Shown here piece after piece: positions 10,369-18,969 of a DNA stretch of 64,000 nt (positions are counted from its first letter, which is position 1; every line of letters begins with the position of its first letter). The position numbers were made by a program, and so were the translations under genes. The notes under the pieces are model-generated. The model was given only the letters and a program-made list of their open reading frames with translations. It searched no databases and had not been told where the DNA came from. This DNA comes from Chryseobacterium sp. JJR-5R (GTDB taxonomy: Bacteria > Bacteroidota > Bacteroidia > Flavobacteriales > Weeksellaceae), in assembly GCF_034047335.1 (NCBI RefSeq), contig NZ_CP139137.1:3658001-3722000 (forward strand), given 5' to 3'.

Positions 10369-11997
10369 TTATTTTTTAATAAACTTCTCAGTTATCGTTC
10401 TCGTCCTGGTTTTTACTTCCAGCAGATACATTCCGGCCGGGATGGACTGAACATCAATCCTTTTGTTATTCTGTCCAACGGTTATGATCTTCTGTCCGGA
10501 TGCGTTATATACCGATACTGAGGTTATTTCATCATGGGTCTGTATATTGATAAAATCCCCGGTCGGGTTAGGGAAAATCCTGAATGCATCGGAAGCTGCC
10601 GGATTATTGTCTACGGCTTTTGAAGCAGGTATCGTCATTTCCTTTTCTGTACTTTTCAGGTTTGGCAAGACGGTATTATCCGCATATACATAAAAATACC
10701 CGTTATCAATCTTCGTATCCGGTAAAATCAGGCAATAGCCGGTTCCTTCCACTTTGATTCCTTTCCAGCTGGCATTGTTGGCAGAACTCACCTCTGCGCC
10801 TTCAATGATAAAGCTGCTCCCGCTTTTCACCACTACCCTGCTTTCAGGTGCCATGATCAGTTTACACGTTGTTTTCAGGCTGGAATTGTTATCAATCTTA
10901 ACATTGGAATAGTTCCTGAAATCAATATCCCAAAGCTGATTGGAGTTTACATTGATATTGGTCGTTTTAAAGGAGTCTTCTGTGAAATACTGCCTTGCAT
11001 TTGTTATTGATGCATTCTGAAACATCAATGAAATGTCTTCACTACTCAGATAATCATGATTTCCGGAAGAATAGCTCATGATATTTGATCCACAGTCATG
11101 ATGGTATAAACCTAAATTATGGCCTAGTTCATGTACCATTGCCCTTGCTCCAATATCCGAATAGTACCATTCTTTGACAGTTTCCCAGGTAGGACTGCCG
11201 AAAACCGGATTACCGACAGCATAATTTTTTCTTTGAAGGAAACCATTATAAATATCAGGCCAGAACTGTCTTAATTTATCATTGAACTGATTATAAGAAG
11301 GAAATTCAGAAGCAGCCCATCCAATAGGGGACTGGCTATAATTCCCTACCTGATGCTGAGAATAGATCTGTCCGTTATTAGAAAAAGTGATGTTAATTCC
11401 CGGAGGAATGCTTGGGTCGTTATCATAATAAGAATAATAATAGGTAGAACCCGGAATTAAAACACTGTTATTATCATAAGGATCATTAGCAGCAGGATTA
11501 AAACCGGTGATTAAAAAATCCCATGCAGGATCTACCTTCCAGATTTTATTCACAATAACCCTGATTTTCGTATCAGCTATCTGCTGAGAAGAATTTTCAC
11601 ATCCGCTTACCGGATTCCCGAGGTTTCCCAGACGATAGTTGATCAGATCAACCATACTGTTGAGAAAAGATATATGCTCAGGATTATTCTGTTCAAAATT
11701 CCCTGTACCGTCCGGTTTAGTAGGGAAAATAAAATTTAATTTTATATATATGACATTATCGTTTACCGATGGAATATATAATGGGTTATCATGATAATTT
11801 TGATTATAATACGGCGAAGTATTGCCGCAGTTCATATTCAAAGTCTGCATGCTGTTTTTCACGGAGTTTTCAATTTCCGTTGCCTTCGTGTCTTTCTGCA
11901 TTGCACAGGCAACGTCAAAAGGATTTTCCTTCTGTGCTTTTATGCCGGTAAAAGCAACTGTCAAAAGTATGAGGAAAAATAGATTCTTCATCATCAC
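10369..11997 (-). CDS. Secreted metzincin (pappalysin-like) with T9SS type A sorting domain
   Basis: Predicted exported zinc metalloprotease, 542 residues. A signal peptide is evident (about residues 1-21, cleavage after KAQ). The zinc site HELGHNLGLYH is at residues 289-299 (H289, E290, H293, H299), with the Met-turn NIMSYS at 305-310, the arrangement of metzincins such as M43 pappalysins. The last 75 residues (FRIFPNPTGDFINI...KFIKK) form a T9SS type A sorting domain, so it should cross the outer membrane by type IX secretion. Its ATG overlaps the stop of the upstream gene by 4 nt, so the two are coupled. Substrate unknown; the exact peptidase family is less certain than the fold. Confidence 0.85.
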   Translation of the reverse strand: MMMKNLFFLILLTVAFTGIKAQKENPFDVACAMQKDTKATEIENSVKNSMQTLNMNCGNTSPYYNQNYHDNPLYIPSVNDNVIYIKLNFIFPTKPDGTGNFEQNNPEHISFLNSMVDLINYRLGNLGNPVSGCENSSQQIADTKIRVIVNKIWKVDPAWDFLITGFNPAANDPYDNNSVLIPGSTYYYSYYDNDPSIPPGINITFSNNGQIYSQHQVGNYSQSPIGWAASEFPSYNQFNDKLRQFWPDIYNGFLQRKNYAVGNPVFGSPTWETVKEWYYSDIGARAMVHELGHNLGLYHHDCGSNIMSYSSGNHDYLSSEDISLMFQNASITNARQYFTEDSFKTTNINVNSNQLWDIDFRNYSNVKIDNNSSLKTTCKLIMAPESRVVVKSGSSFIIEGAEVSSANNASWKGIKVEGTGYCLILPDTKIDNGYFYVYADNTVLPNLKSTEKEMTIPASKAVDNNPAASDAFRIFPNPTGDFINIQTHDEITSVSVYNASGQKIITVGQNNKRIDVQSIPAGMYLLEVKTRTRTITEKFIKK

Positions 11998-12743
11998 TTT
12001 GTTTTTTCAATTAGCTTTATCCTTTCTTCCTGTGCCTTTACTTTTTCGTTCATCTCAATTAAATGCAGTGTCAGCTCTTCAACTTTTTTCAGCAGGATGA
12101 CATTCATTTCTTTCAGCTCCACACCATTTTTCACCGCTTCTTCTGCAGAGGGCACTTCCGGTAGATGTTTATTTTCATTGATATAAGATTTTACTTCTTC
12201 CAATGGTTTCAACTGATAATCTTTGTCAAAAACATAATCTGCCCAGCCGCTGGCGGATGCAATTTCCACTTTGATCTTTTCGGTTTTTATGCCGTCTTTT
12301 ACAAACAGCCTGTAGGTATTGCAGTCTGAACAGGAAACCATTCCCGTATTGTTCCATGCTACCCCCATCAGTATTTTACCGTTTTCGCGGGCACTGAATA
12401 CAGGATACTGCCAGTTTGAAGATGACAGGGTCAGAAGGCCGACATCATTGGCCTGGCTCTGCGAACTTGAGATCCAGACGATATCAGTACCAGCGTTTCT
12501 GTTGGGTGAATTGTCAATAAAATCTACGCCGTCACCGCTTACGGTATTGGTATGAAACAAAAAGGTCCCCTGCCCGATTTTAAATCTTTCGGTATTGTTT
12601 GTTTTAAAGGTCAGGTCTTTGGCATCAAGGGTTCCGAGGAAGCTTGCAGGAGGATTTGTTCCGTTATTCCCGGTTAATGACCAGCTTTGTGCTTTATTAA
12701 GCGTTACGCACGAGATAAGTGCCAGAAAAATTACTTTCTTCAT
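11994..12743 (-). CDS. Secreted tail-fibre-like protein with C-terminal chaperone-type coiled coil
   Basis: A 249-residue protein with a signal peptide (about 1-18, MKKVIFLALISCVTLNKAQ). The body (20-160) is a Gly/Asn/Ser-rich beta structure without known catalytic residues. The C-terminus has DYVFDKDYQLKPLEEVKSYI, then a stretch containing ENKHLPEVPSAEE and a heptad-rich helix (about 205-249), a pattern common in Bacteroidota proteins annotated as tail-fibre-like or S74-peptidase-like. It is first in a two-gene unit with the metzincin. The role may be cell-surface or secreted and is not known. Confidence 0.65.
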   Translation of the reverse strand: MKKVIFLALISCVTLNKAQSWSLTGNNGTNPPASFLGTLDAKDLTFKTNNTERFKIGQGTFLFHTNTVSGDGVDFIDNSPNRNAGTDIVWISSSQSQANDVGLLTLSSSNWQYPVFSARENGKILMGVAWNNTGMVSCSDCNTYRLFVKDGIKTEKIKVEIASASGWADYVFDKDYQLKPLEEVKSYINENKHLPEVPSAEEAVKNGVELKEMNVILLKKVEELTLHLIEMNEKVKAQEERIKLIEKTK

Positions 12744-12809
12744 ATTAATTTGAATTATGGTTATATTTAATTTTCTAAATTTACTAAATAATTCGTATTT
12801 CTTAAGAAA

Positions 12810-13799
12810 ATGTTAAAATTATTTTTAAAAAAAATAAATTCATTACTCGGCTCCTCTGCAAAATTCCCTCTTTCCTATGTAATTCCGGTTTATCACTGTG
12901 TTTCTGACGAATACCTGCCTCACATCAAACACATTATCAATTATAAAAACACAAAAGATTTTGAAAATGATCTTGATGATATGCTTAAGAAATTTGAATT
13001 CGTAACGTGGGATTTTTTCAAGGACCATTATAACAGGCCTGCCCAAAAGCCTTACGCACTCCTTACGTTTGATGACGGGCTTTATGAATTTAAAGAGTTC
13101 GTTATGCCGATTCTTTTAAAGAAAGGGATTTACGCCGTTAATTTTATCAATCCGGCTTTTACAGACAATTCAGACATGATGTTCCGGTTGAAAGCCAGCC
13201 TGATTATAGAAAAAATGACGGATAAAAAGTACACCATCCCGGAACCGGTTCTCAGCAGGCTAAGCCAGAAAGATCATAATAAAAACAAAGCCATCAGCAG
13301 TATACATGCCATTCGCTACGAAAACAGGTATCAGTTAGAACATTTGGGAGAGATGATGGATCTGGATTTTGAAAAATACAGGACAGGCAGAAAGATCTAC
13401 ATGGATGCTGATGATTTAAAAGCTGCGCAGGGAAAGGGATTTGGCATTGCCTCGCACAGCTGGGACCATCCTTATTTTGCTCACCTTCCGCTGAATGAAC
13501 AACTGCATAATATCCGGAAATCATTAAGCTACATCAAAGAAAACGGGCTTCTGGAAGAATGCTTTGCCTTTCCGTTTACGGACTTCGGGCTTACAAAGGA
13601 GCTGTTTGTTAAATTATTTGCTGAGAATGAATCTCTACGGCTGACCTTCGGTACGGCAGGCGTAAAGACTGACGGCTTTGAAAAGAATCTTCAGCGTATT
13701 CCCATGGAAAACGGCCTGTCTGCCAAACGGGAAATACAATTTGAAACCAACTACTTTCAGTTAAAAAAAATATTCAATAAAAACACAATCATTAGATGA
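12810..13799 (+). CDS. Polysaccharide deacetylase (NodB fold)
   Basis: Predicted metal-dependent N-deacetylase acting on a cell-surface or exported polysaccharide. The 329 residues carry the NodB motif TFDDG at 86-90 and the zinc-binding HSWDH at 215-219; the later motif is partly visible as ECFAFPFTDFGLT. No signal peptide is seen, so it is probably cytoplasmic or acts on an intermediate. It diverges from the tail-fibre-like gene across a 66-nt gap and overlaps the next gene by 4 nt (ATGA), implying translational coupling with the GNAT protein. Confidence 0.85.
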   Translation: MLKLFLKKINSLLGSSAKFPLSYVIPVYHCVSDEYLPHIKHIINYKNTKDFENDLDDMLKKFEFVTWDFFKDHYNRPAQKPYALLTFDDGLYEFKEFVMPILLKKGIYAVNFINPAFTDNSDMMFRLKASLIIEKMTDKKYTIPEPVLSRLSQKDHNKNKAISSIHAIRYENRYQLEHLGEMMDLDFEKYRTGRKIYMDADDLKAAQGKGFGIASHSWDHPYFAHLPLNEQLHNIRKSLSYIKENGLLEECFAFPFTDFGLTKELFVKLFAENESLRLTFGTAGVKTDGFEKNLQRIPMENGLSAKREIQFETNYFQLKKIFNKNTIIR

Positions 13800-14884
13800 T
13801 TTCACTGCAAACCTATAATAAATCTCAATTAAAAGAACTGGTCATTTCCGAGCGGTTCCGCCAGTTTCCTTTCTGCCCTATATCGGTTCACAGGGCACAG
13901 TCCCATATCAGCAACCCAGCTGCCGGTGATGAGGATACTCTGCTGATCCTTGCTTTTGAGCAGCAGGATTTAGCAGGATACATCGGTATCTTACCTGATA
14001 TGATTAACAAAGCACAACAAACAGTCAAGACCGGATGGCTGAGTACGATTTTTGTGCATCCTGGTTACCGCGGGAAAAAAATTGCCCAACAACTCCTGCA
14101 AAAAGCCTGTGATGAGTATCTGGGCCATATTATTATTACCGAATTTACCCCTGAAGCCGGAAACATGTATATGAAAAGCAATCTTTTCATTCCTAAGGAG
14201 TCATTACAGGGGCGGGCCTATTATTTTCGATCTGATCTTCATAAAATACTTCCTGTAAAAAATAAAAAATGGAGCAATTTTAAGCCGGCCCTGAAAATAC
14301 TGGATGATGGAATTAATGCATACGTAAAGATCATGCACAGAACCAGTAGCCATGCCTTTCAGAAGTTTGAAATCATAAAGAGCCTGGATGAAGAATCTGC
14401 AATATTTATCAGCACAAACCAGACATACAACAGCTTTAACAGGAATACCGCAGAAATCAGCTGGATTACCGGTTATCCCTGGATACTGAACAGACAGCCA
14501 TATGAGCCTGCCGACTATCAGTTTTCGGCATTCGATAAAAAGTTTGAATACGTATTTATTAAAATTTACACAGGTGCTGTGCTCAGTACTGTATTGATGC
14601 TTTCCGTACGCAACGGTACGGCCAAACTTTATTTTGCTTTCGGCAGTAAAGGTAAAGATGCCGGTGTAAGTGCACAGATTTTAGATGCATACATCAGAAA
14701 GGAAAACATTTCAATCCTGATCAGCTTTGATCAGGAAGTCAATAAGCATCTGGATAAGATCCGTACTTTATATAAAAAAGACCGACAGAGGCATTTCCTG
14801 ATGCATAAAAACCTTGACCAGGTCTTGGGAAATAATTTTGGGTTCAATGTTGCTGCCGGAGACGGAGATGCAGTTTTCACATAA
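13796..14884 (+). CDS. GNAT-family N-acetyltransferase, two-domain
   Basis: 362 residues. Residues about 10-150 resemble a GNAT domain: the beta4 strand and acetyl-CoA loop read TIFVHPGYRGKKIAQQLL, with the R-G-K-K-I-A pyrophosphate-binding turn. The rest (about 170-360) has no family I recognise. Being coupled to a polysaccharide deacetylase, it may modify an amino sugar or a carrier in the same surface-polymer pathway; this is inference. A bidirectional terminator follows immediately. Confidence 0.7.
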   Translation: MISLQTYNKSQLKELVISERFRQFPFCPISVHRAQSHISNPAAGDEDTLLILAFEQQDLAGYIGILPDMINKAQQTVKTGWLSTIFVHPGYRGKKIAQQLLQKACDEYLGHIIITEFTPEAGNMYMKSNLFIPKESLQGRAYYFRSDLHKILPVKNKKWSNFKPALKILDDGINAYVKIMHRTSSHAFQKFEIIKSLDEESAIFISTNQTYNSFNRNTAEISWITGYPWILNRQPYEPADYQFSAFDKKFEYVFIKIYTGAVLSTVLMLSVRNGTAKLYFAFGSKGKDAGVSAQILDAYIRKENISILISFDQEVNKHLDKIRTLYKKDRQRHFLMHKNLDQVLGNNFGFNVAAGDGDAVFT

Positions 14885-14885
14885 G

Positions 14886-14926
14886 AAAAGCCGTTCAGTA
14901 TCTGAACGGCTTGACTTTCTTTATTT
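14886..14926. terminator. Bidirectional terminator between the GNAT gene and nusG
   Basis: Stem AAGCCGTTCAG (14888-14898) / CTGAACGGCTT (14902-14912), with T-rich sequence on the right and a short A-run on the left. It serves the plus-strand GNAT gene and the convergent nusG. It implies that nusG transcription ends here and does not reach rplK. Confidence 0.85.
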
Positions 14927-14939
14927 TATTTTAAAAGCA

Positions 14940-15482
14940 TTACACTTTTTCTACCTGCATATAGCTGAGTTCCATTGGCGTCTTTCTTCCGAAGATAAGA
15001 ACCGAAACCTCGATTTTCTTTTTGTCCTCAAGGATTTTTTCCACTGTTCCGTTGAATCCGTTGAACGGCCCGTCAATTACCTTAACATTCTCACCCACGA
15101 TATACGGGATTTCAACATCGCTGGCAAATTCTGAAAGCTCATCCATCCTTCCCAACATCCTGTTAACTTCAGATTTTCTCATCGGGACAGGATCTCCTCC
15201 TTTGGTTAAGCTCAGGAAAGAAATAACACCGGGAATATTTTTGATTGCGTGAGGAATTTCTCCCATCAAATCTGCTTCTATCATTAGGTATCCAGGGTAG
15301 TAAGGCCTTTCTTTAGGAACTTTTTTGCCATTCCTGATCTGAATTACCTTTTCCATAGGAATAACTACCTGAGTAACATACTGCTCAAACCCTAAACGCT
15401 TGATTTCTGTCTCAATATAGTTTTTCACTTTATTTTCCTGTCCGCTGATTGCTTTCAGCACATACCATTTCAATTCGCTCAT
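14940..15482 (-). CDS. nusG: Transcription termination/antitermination factor NusG
   Basis: Binds RNA polymerase and couples it to ribosomes and Rho. The 180-residue length is normal. The N-terminal NGN domain opens WYVLKAISGQENKVKNYI; the C-terminal KOW domain (about 125-180) contains VKVIDGPFNGFNGTVEKI. It lies 20 nt after secE, the usual pairing. Unlike the usual order, rplK does not follow: a terminator and a four-gene insert come next. Confidence 0.98.
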   Translation of the reverse strand: MSELKWYVLKAISGQENKVKNYIETEIKRLGFEQYVTQVVIPMEKVIQIRNGKKVPKERPYYPGYLMIEADLMGEIPHAIKNIPGVISFLSLTKGGDPVPMRKSEVNRMLGRMDELSEFASDVEIPYIVGENVKVIDGPFNGFNGTVEKILEDKKKIEVSVLIFGRKTPMELSYMQVEKV

Positions 15483-15502
15483 TGTGGGAAAATACTTTAT
15501 TA

Positions 15503-15709
15503 TTAATTGAATACGTTGATAAGCATTCCTATGATGTTGCTGATTGCTTTGGAAAACAATTCATCAACCCCAAAAGTAAATAATGCCAGAATTACTGTTG
15601 CAACCGTCACTACAATAGTAGAAGACTGCAGATCAGACCATTTCGGCCATTCAACTTTATGTCTGAATTCGTTATAAGAACCTTTTAAAAAATCGATTAA
15701 TGAACTCAT
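15503..15709 (-). CDS. secE: Preprotein translocase subunit SecE
   Basis: Small essential subunit of the SecYEG channel, 68 residues. An amphipathic N-terminus with the conserved EWPKW segment (residues 20-24) precedes a single membrane helix at about 31-62. The ATG at 15709 is chosen because any longer reading frame would run into the tRNA-Trp gene just upstream, and MSSLIDFLKGSYNEFRHKVEWP is the family-typical opening. It is co-transcribed with tRNA-Trp and nusG. Confidence 0.97.
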   Translation of the reverse strand: MSSLIDFLKGSYNEFRHKVEWPKWSDLQSSTIVVTVATVILALFTFGVDELFSKAISNIIGMLINVFN

Positions 15710-15721
15710 AATTATTATTTG

Positions 15722-15792
15722 CACGGGCACAAGGATTCGAACCCTGATCAACGGTGTTGGAGACCGGTATCCTACCATTGGACGATGCCCGT
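15722..15792 (-). tRNA. tRNA-Trp (CCA)
   Basis: A cloverleaf with acceptor ACGGGCA/TGCCCGT, T-loop GGTTCGAATCC and anticodon loop CTCCAAC giving anticodon CCA. The 3'-terminal CCA is not encoded. Its position between tuf and secE is the conserved arrangement in Bacteroidota and many other bacteria. Confidence 0.97.
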
Positions 15793-15795
15793 AGA

Positions 15796-15832
15796 TTAAA
15801 AAGGTTTCGTAAGTTTCCTTACGGAACCTTTT
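15796..15832 (-). terminator. Hairpin after tuf
   Basis: A 15-bp stem, AAAAGGTTTCGTAAG (15799-15813) / CTTACGGAACCTTTT (15818-15832) with one G-T wobble, ends in a T-run on the minus strand. It lies between the tuf stop and tRNA-Trp. It may be a leaky terminator or an RNA-processing stem, since no separate promoter for tRNA-Trp-secE-nusG is visible in the 54-nt gap. Confidence 0.7.
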
Positions 15833-15846
15833 ATATTATTTTAGAA

Positions 15847-17058
15847 TTAATCTAAGATTTCAGTAACCTGACCTGAACCAACTGTTCTACCTCCTTCTCT
15901 GATCGCAAATCTAAGACCTACGTTAAGAGCGATTGGCTGTAACAATTCTACAGTGATCTCTAAGTTATCACCAGGCATTACCATTTCTACACCTTCCGGT
16001 AAGAAGATTTCACCTGTAACGTCAGTAGTTCTTACATAGAACTGAGGACGGTATTTGTTGTGGAACGGAGTGTGACGTCCACCTTCTTCTTTAGAAAGGA
16101 TATAAACTGATGCTTTCAGTTTTTTGTGTGGCTTCACAGAGTCTTTCTTAGCGATTACCATACCTCTCTTGATGTCGGTTTTTTCAATACCTCTTAACAA
16201 AAGACCTACGTTATCACCAGCTTCACCTCTGTCTAGGATTTTTCTGAACATCTCAACTCCTGTAATGGTAGAAGTTAATTTTTCATCACCCATACCAACG
16301 ATATCTACAGGATCACCTGTGTTGATGATACCAGCTTCAATTCTACCTGTTGCTACAGTACCTCTACCTGTAATAGAGAATACGTCTTCAATCGGCATTA
16401 AGAATGGCTTTTCAGTATCTCTTACCGGCTCTTCGATCCAGGTATCAACAGCATCCATCAATTCTTCAACACTTTTAAACCACTGATCATCAGTATTTAC
16501 CGGAGTTGCAGTAGCAGCAGTAAGTGCACCAAGTGCAGAACCCTGAACTACAGGAGAATTATCACCGTCGAAATCGTAAGTAGACAATAAGTCTCTCAAT
16601 TCCATTTCAACAAGTTCTAATAATTCAGCATCATCCACCATGTCAACTTTGTTCATGAAAACAACGATTCTAGGTACGTTTACCTGACGGCAAAGTAGAA
16701 TGTGCTCTCTTGTTTGAGGCATTGGTCCGTCTGTAGCAGCACACACAACGATAGCACCGTCCATCTGAGCAGCACCTGTTACCATGTTCTTAACATAATC
16801 CGCGTGACCTGGACAGTCAACGTGAGCATAGTGTCTTTTTTCAGTTTCGTACTCGATGTGAGCTGTATTGATAGTAATCCCTCTTTCTTTTTCTTCCGGA
16901 GCAGAGTCAATAGCAGAGAAATCTTTTTTCTCAGCAAGACCTTTGCTCGCTAATACAGCACTGATCGCTGCAGTAAGTGTAGTTTTACCATGGTCAACGT
17001 GACCAATAGTACCAATGTTCAAGTGTGGTTTGTTACGATTAAACGTTTCCTTTGCCAT
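15847..17058 (-). CDS. tuf: Elongation factor Tu
   Basis: GTPase that delivers aminoacyl-tRNA to the ribosome. The P-loop GHVDHGKT is at residues 19-26, DCPGH at 81-85 and NKVD at 136-139. The length is 403 against about 395 in many relatives; the extra residues form a small Ala/Thr-rich insertion after GSALGAL, around residues 177-192, at the end of the G domain. It is probably the only tuf, but other copies would lie outside this window. Strong consensus promoter upstream. Confidence 0.99.
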   Translation of the reverse strand: MAKETFNRNKPHLNIGTIGHVDHGKTTLTAAISAVLASKGLAEKKDFSAIDSAPEEKERGITINTAHIEYETEKRHYAHVDCPGHADYVKNMVTGAAQMDGAIVVCAATDGPMPQTREHILLCRQVNVPRIVVFMNKVDMVDDAELLELVEMELRDLLSTYDFDGDNSPVVQGSALGALTAATATPVNTDDQWFKSVEELMDAVDTWIEEPVRDTEKPFLMPIEDVFSITGRGTVATGRIEAGIINTGDPVDIVGMGDEKLTSTITGVEMFRKILDRGEAGDNVGLLLRGIEKTDIKRGMVIAKKDSVKPHKKLKASVYILSKEEGGRHTPFHNKYRPQFYVRTTDVTGEIFLPEGVEMVMPGDNLEITVELLQPIALNVGLRFAIREGGRTVGSGQVTEILD

Positions 17059-17100
17059 GATGTAAATTATTTATTTATTGTTTTTCAAATTTTCGGTGTG

Positions 17101-17108
17101 CAAATATA
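17101..17108 (-). promoter_or_regulatory. -7 element of the tuf promoter
   Basis: TATATTTG on the minus strand, a full match to the phylum -7 box TAnnTTTG, 43 nt before the tuf start. No clear TTTG is seen 17-23 nt further upstream. The rest of the 330-bp gap (to 17388) is A/T-rich and holds the divergent start region of the DUF4394 gene; I see nothing else in it. Confidence 0.65.
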
Positions 17109-17388
17109 ATGATTTTTTAAATACTATAAACTTTTTGATAAAAAAAGTTTTAATATCCAAATCAATATCGTACAGACCTTATGTATCTCATGTATTGAGA
17201 CTGCAAATTTACACAAATTTCTCAATTGAAAAAATCCTGGGCAGACCTTTTCCTCAAAATATAAATTATCACTCTGGTTATGAATGACATAGAATCAGAT
17301 TACAGCCTGATATTGAATTAATTTTTCATTTAAAAAATCCGCTGCCCCGCTTTTGTCGTACATATTACAAACCATTTAAAATAATATT

Positions 17389-18885
17389 ATGAGAAAACTA
17401 TTACACATTTGCTCGGTACTGTTCAGCGCGGCCGTTTTATTTTCCTGTGATGATTCTGATGACATGATGTCTATGGAAAATGAAGTTAAAGGCCCGGACC
17501 TTATGGTATACGGGATCACAGCCGGTAATGAACTGGTATCTTTCAATTCCAATAATCCCAAGGCGTTCATTTCTAAAACAGCAGTTTCAGGCGTGGCTTC
17601 AGGAGAAAAATTATTAAGTATTGATTTCAGGCCCGCCACCGGAGAACTTTACGCACTTTCCAATGCCAGCAAGCTTTATGTCATCAATACCTCCAATGCA
17701 TCTGCCAGAACGGTAAACACCACTGCATTTGCACCGGCGGTTTCAGGAACCATCGCTTCCATAGATTTCAACCCTACGGTTGACAGGATCCGGCTGGTAA
17801 GCAATACAGGGCAGAACCTGAGATTAAATCCTGAAACGGGAGCCGTAGCTGCTATGGATTCCAACATCAACGGAGGTGGAAGCCCTACCATTACCGGAGT
17901 AGCGTATACCAACAGCAGATCCGGAGCTTCTTCTACCGTTTTATATGACATTGATGCCGCTTCAGGTAAGCTGTTCAAGCAGGATCCGCCCAATGCAGGG
18001 ACACTGGTAGAGGTAGGAAGCCTGGGTACTACTTTTACAGGGCAGGCAGCTTTCGATATCAAATATGACAACAGCGCAGCACTGGTAGCGGTAAACAATA
18101 AACTGCATATGATTGACCTTAACAACGGAAAAGCGACCAATATCGGGATGCTTCAGCAGACAGTTATTGATCTTGCCATTCCTACGGAACCGGTAGCATA
18201 TGCGGTAGACAATTCCAACAACCTTCAGATTTTCAATCCCAATAATCCGATGCCGGTTTCAAAATCCATTGCCGGATTACAGACCGGTGAAAATATTTTA
18301 GGTATAGACTTCCGTCCTGCAAACGGTCAGCTGTATGCACTGGGAAGCTCCAGCAGGATGTATACCATTAACCTGGGAACAGGGGCTGCAACAGCAGTCG
18401 GTACCTCATCGTTATCCACTTTACTAGTGGGAGCGGATTTCGGATTTGATTTCAATCCTACGGTTGATAAAATACGGGTAGTAAGCAATACAGGGCAAAA
18501 CCTCCGCCTTGATCCGGTAACCGGAGCGGTTACGCCAGATGGCGCCATCAATCCTTTGGGAGCTACGTTAAGCGCTGCAGCCTACACCAATAATATGGCC
18601 GGAGCGACTTCAACTACTTTATTTGTTATCGATCATAATACAGATAAACTTTATCAGCAGACGCCTCCGAATAACGGGACACTGGTAGAAACAGGTTCAC
18701 TGGGAGTCAATATTTCCAATTCCAACGGGTTTGATATCGGAAGCATGAGCCAGAAAGCGTACCTGATGGCTACTGTAGGAACCTCAACAAAAATCTACAG
18801 CATTAATACCACTACCGGAGCCGCTACTTCCGTAGCAGATTTCCCGAATGCGGTAAAAGCTTTTGCTTTAGGACTAGGATTCTAA
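17389..18885 (+). CDS. Lipoprotein with two DUF4394 domains
   Basis: 498 residues. A lipoprotein signal ends in LFSC with the lipidated Cys at residue 20. The body is two tandem copies of DUF4394 (about 37-265 and 270-498), each containing the repeated phrases IDFRPA-G-LYAL, FNPTVD-IR-VSNTGQN and a DG/PP-N-GTLVE segment; the fold is likely a beta propeller. Function is unknown. It is probably anchored in a membrane facing the periplasm or outside. It is the only plus-strand gene in this block and is closed by a strong terminator. Confidence 0.8.
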   Translation: MRKLLHICSVLFSAAVLFSCDDSDDMMSMENEVKGPDLMVYGITAGNELVSFNSNNPKAFISKTAVSGVASGEKLLSIDFRPATGELYALSNASKLYVINTSNASARTVNTTAFAPAVSGTIASIDFNPTVDRIRLVSNTGQNLRLNPETGAVAAMDSNINGGGSPTITGVAYTNSRSGASSTVLYDIDAASGKLFKQDPPNAGTLVEVGSLGTTFTGQAAFDIKYDNSAALVAVNNKLHMIDLNNGKATNIGMLQQTVIDLAIPTEPVAYAVDNSNNLQIFNPNNPMPVSKSIAGLQTGENILGIDFRPANGQLYALGSSSRMYTINLGTGAATAVGTSSLSTLLVGADFGFDFNPTVDKIRVVSNTGQNLRLDPVTGAVTPDGAINPLGATLSAAAYTNNMAGATSTTLFVIDHNTDKLYQQTPPNNGTLVETGSLGVNISNSNGFDIGSMSQKAYLMATVGTSTKIYSINTTTGAATSVADFPNAVKAFALGLGF

Positions 18886-18908
18886 ACTCATCATATTATT
18901 TCAATAGC

Positions 18909-18944
18909 AGAAGCCCGGGGATTTATTTCCGGGCTTCTTATTTT
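18909..18944. terminator. Terminator between the DUF4394 gene and the efflux operon
   Basis: Stem GAAGCCCGG / CCGGGCTTC (18910-18937) with a T-run to the right. It serves the plus-strand lipoprotein gene and possibly the convergent czcA-like gene that ends at 18970. Confidence 0.85.
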
Positions 18945-18969
18945 CTGCCTGCTCAGTGTAATAAAAGAA

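Noticed and set aside
15503-15778. 91-residue version of SecE
   Set aside because: The extra N-terminal codons read through tRNA-Trp; the ATG at 15709 gives the family-typical protein.
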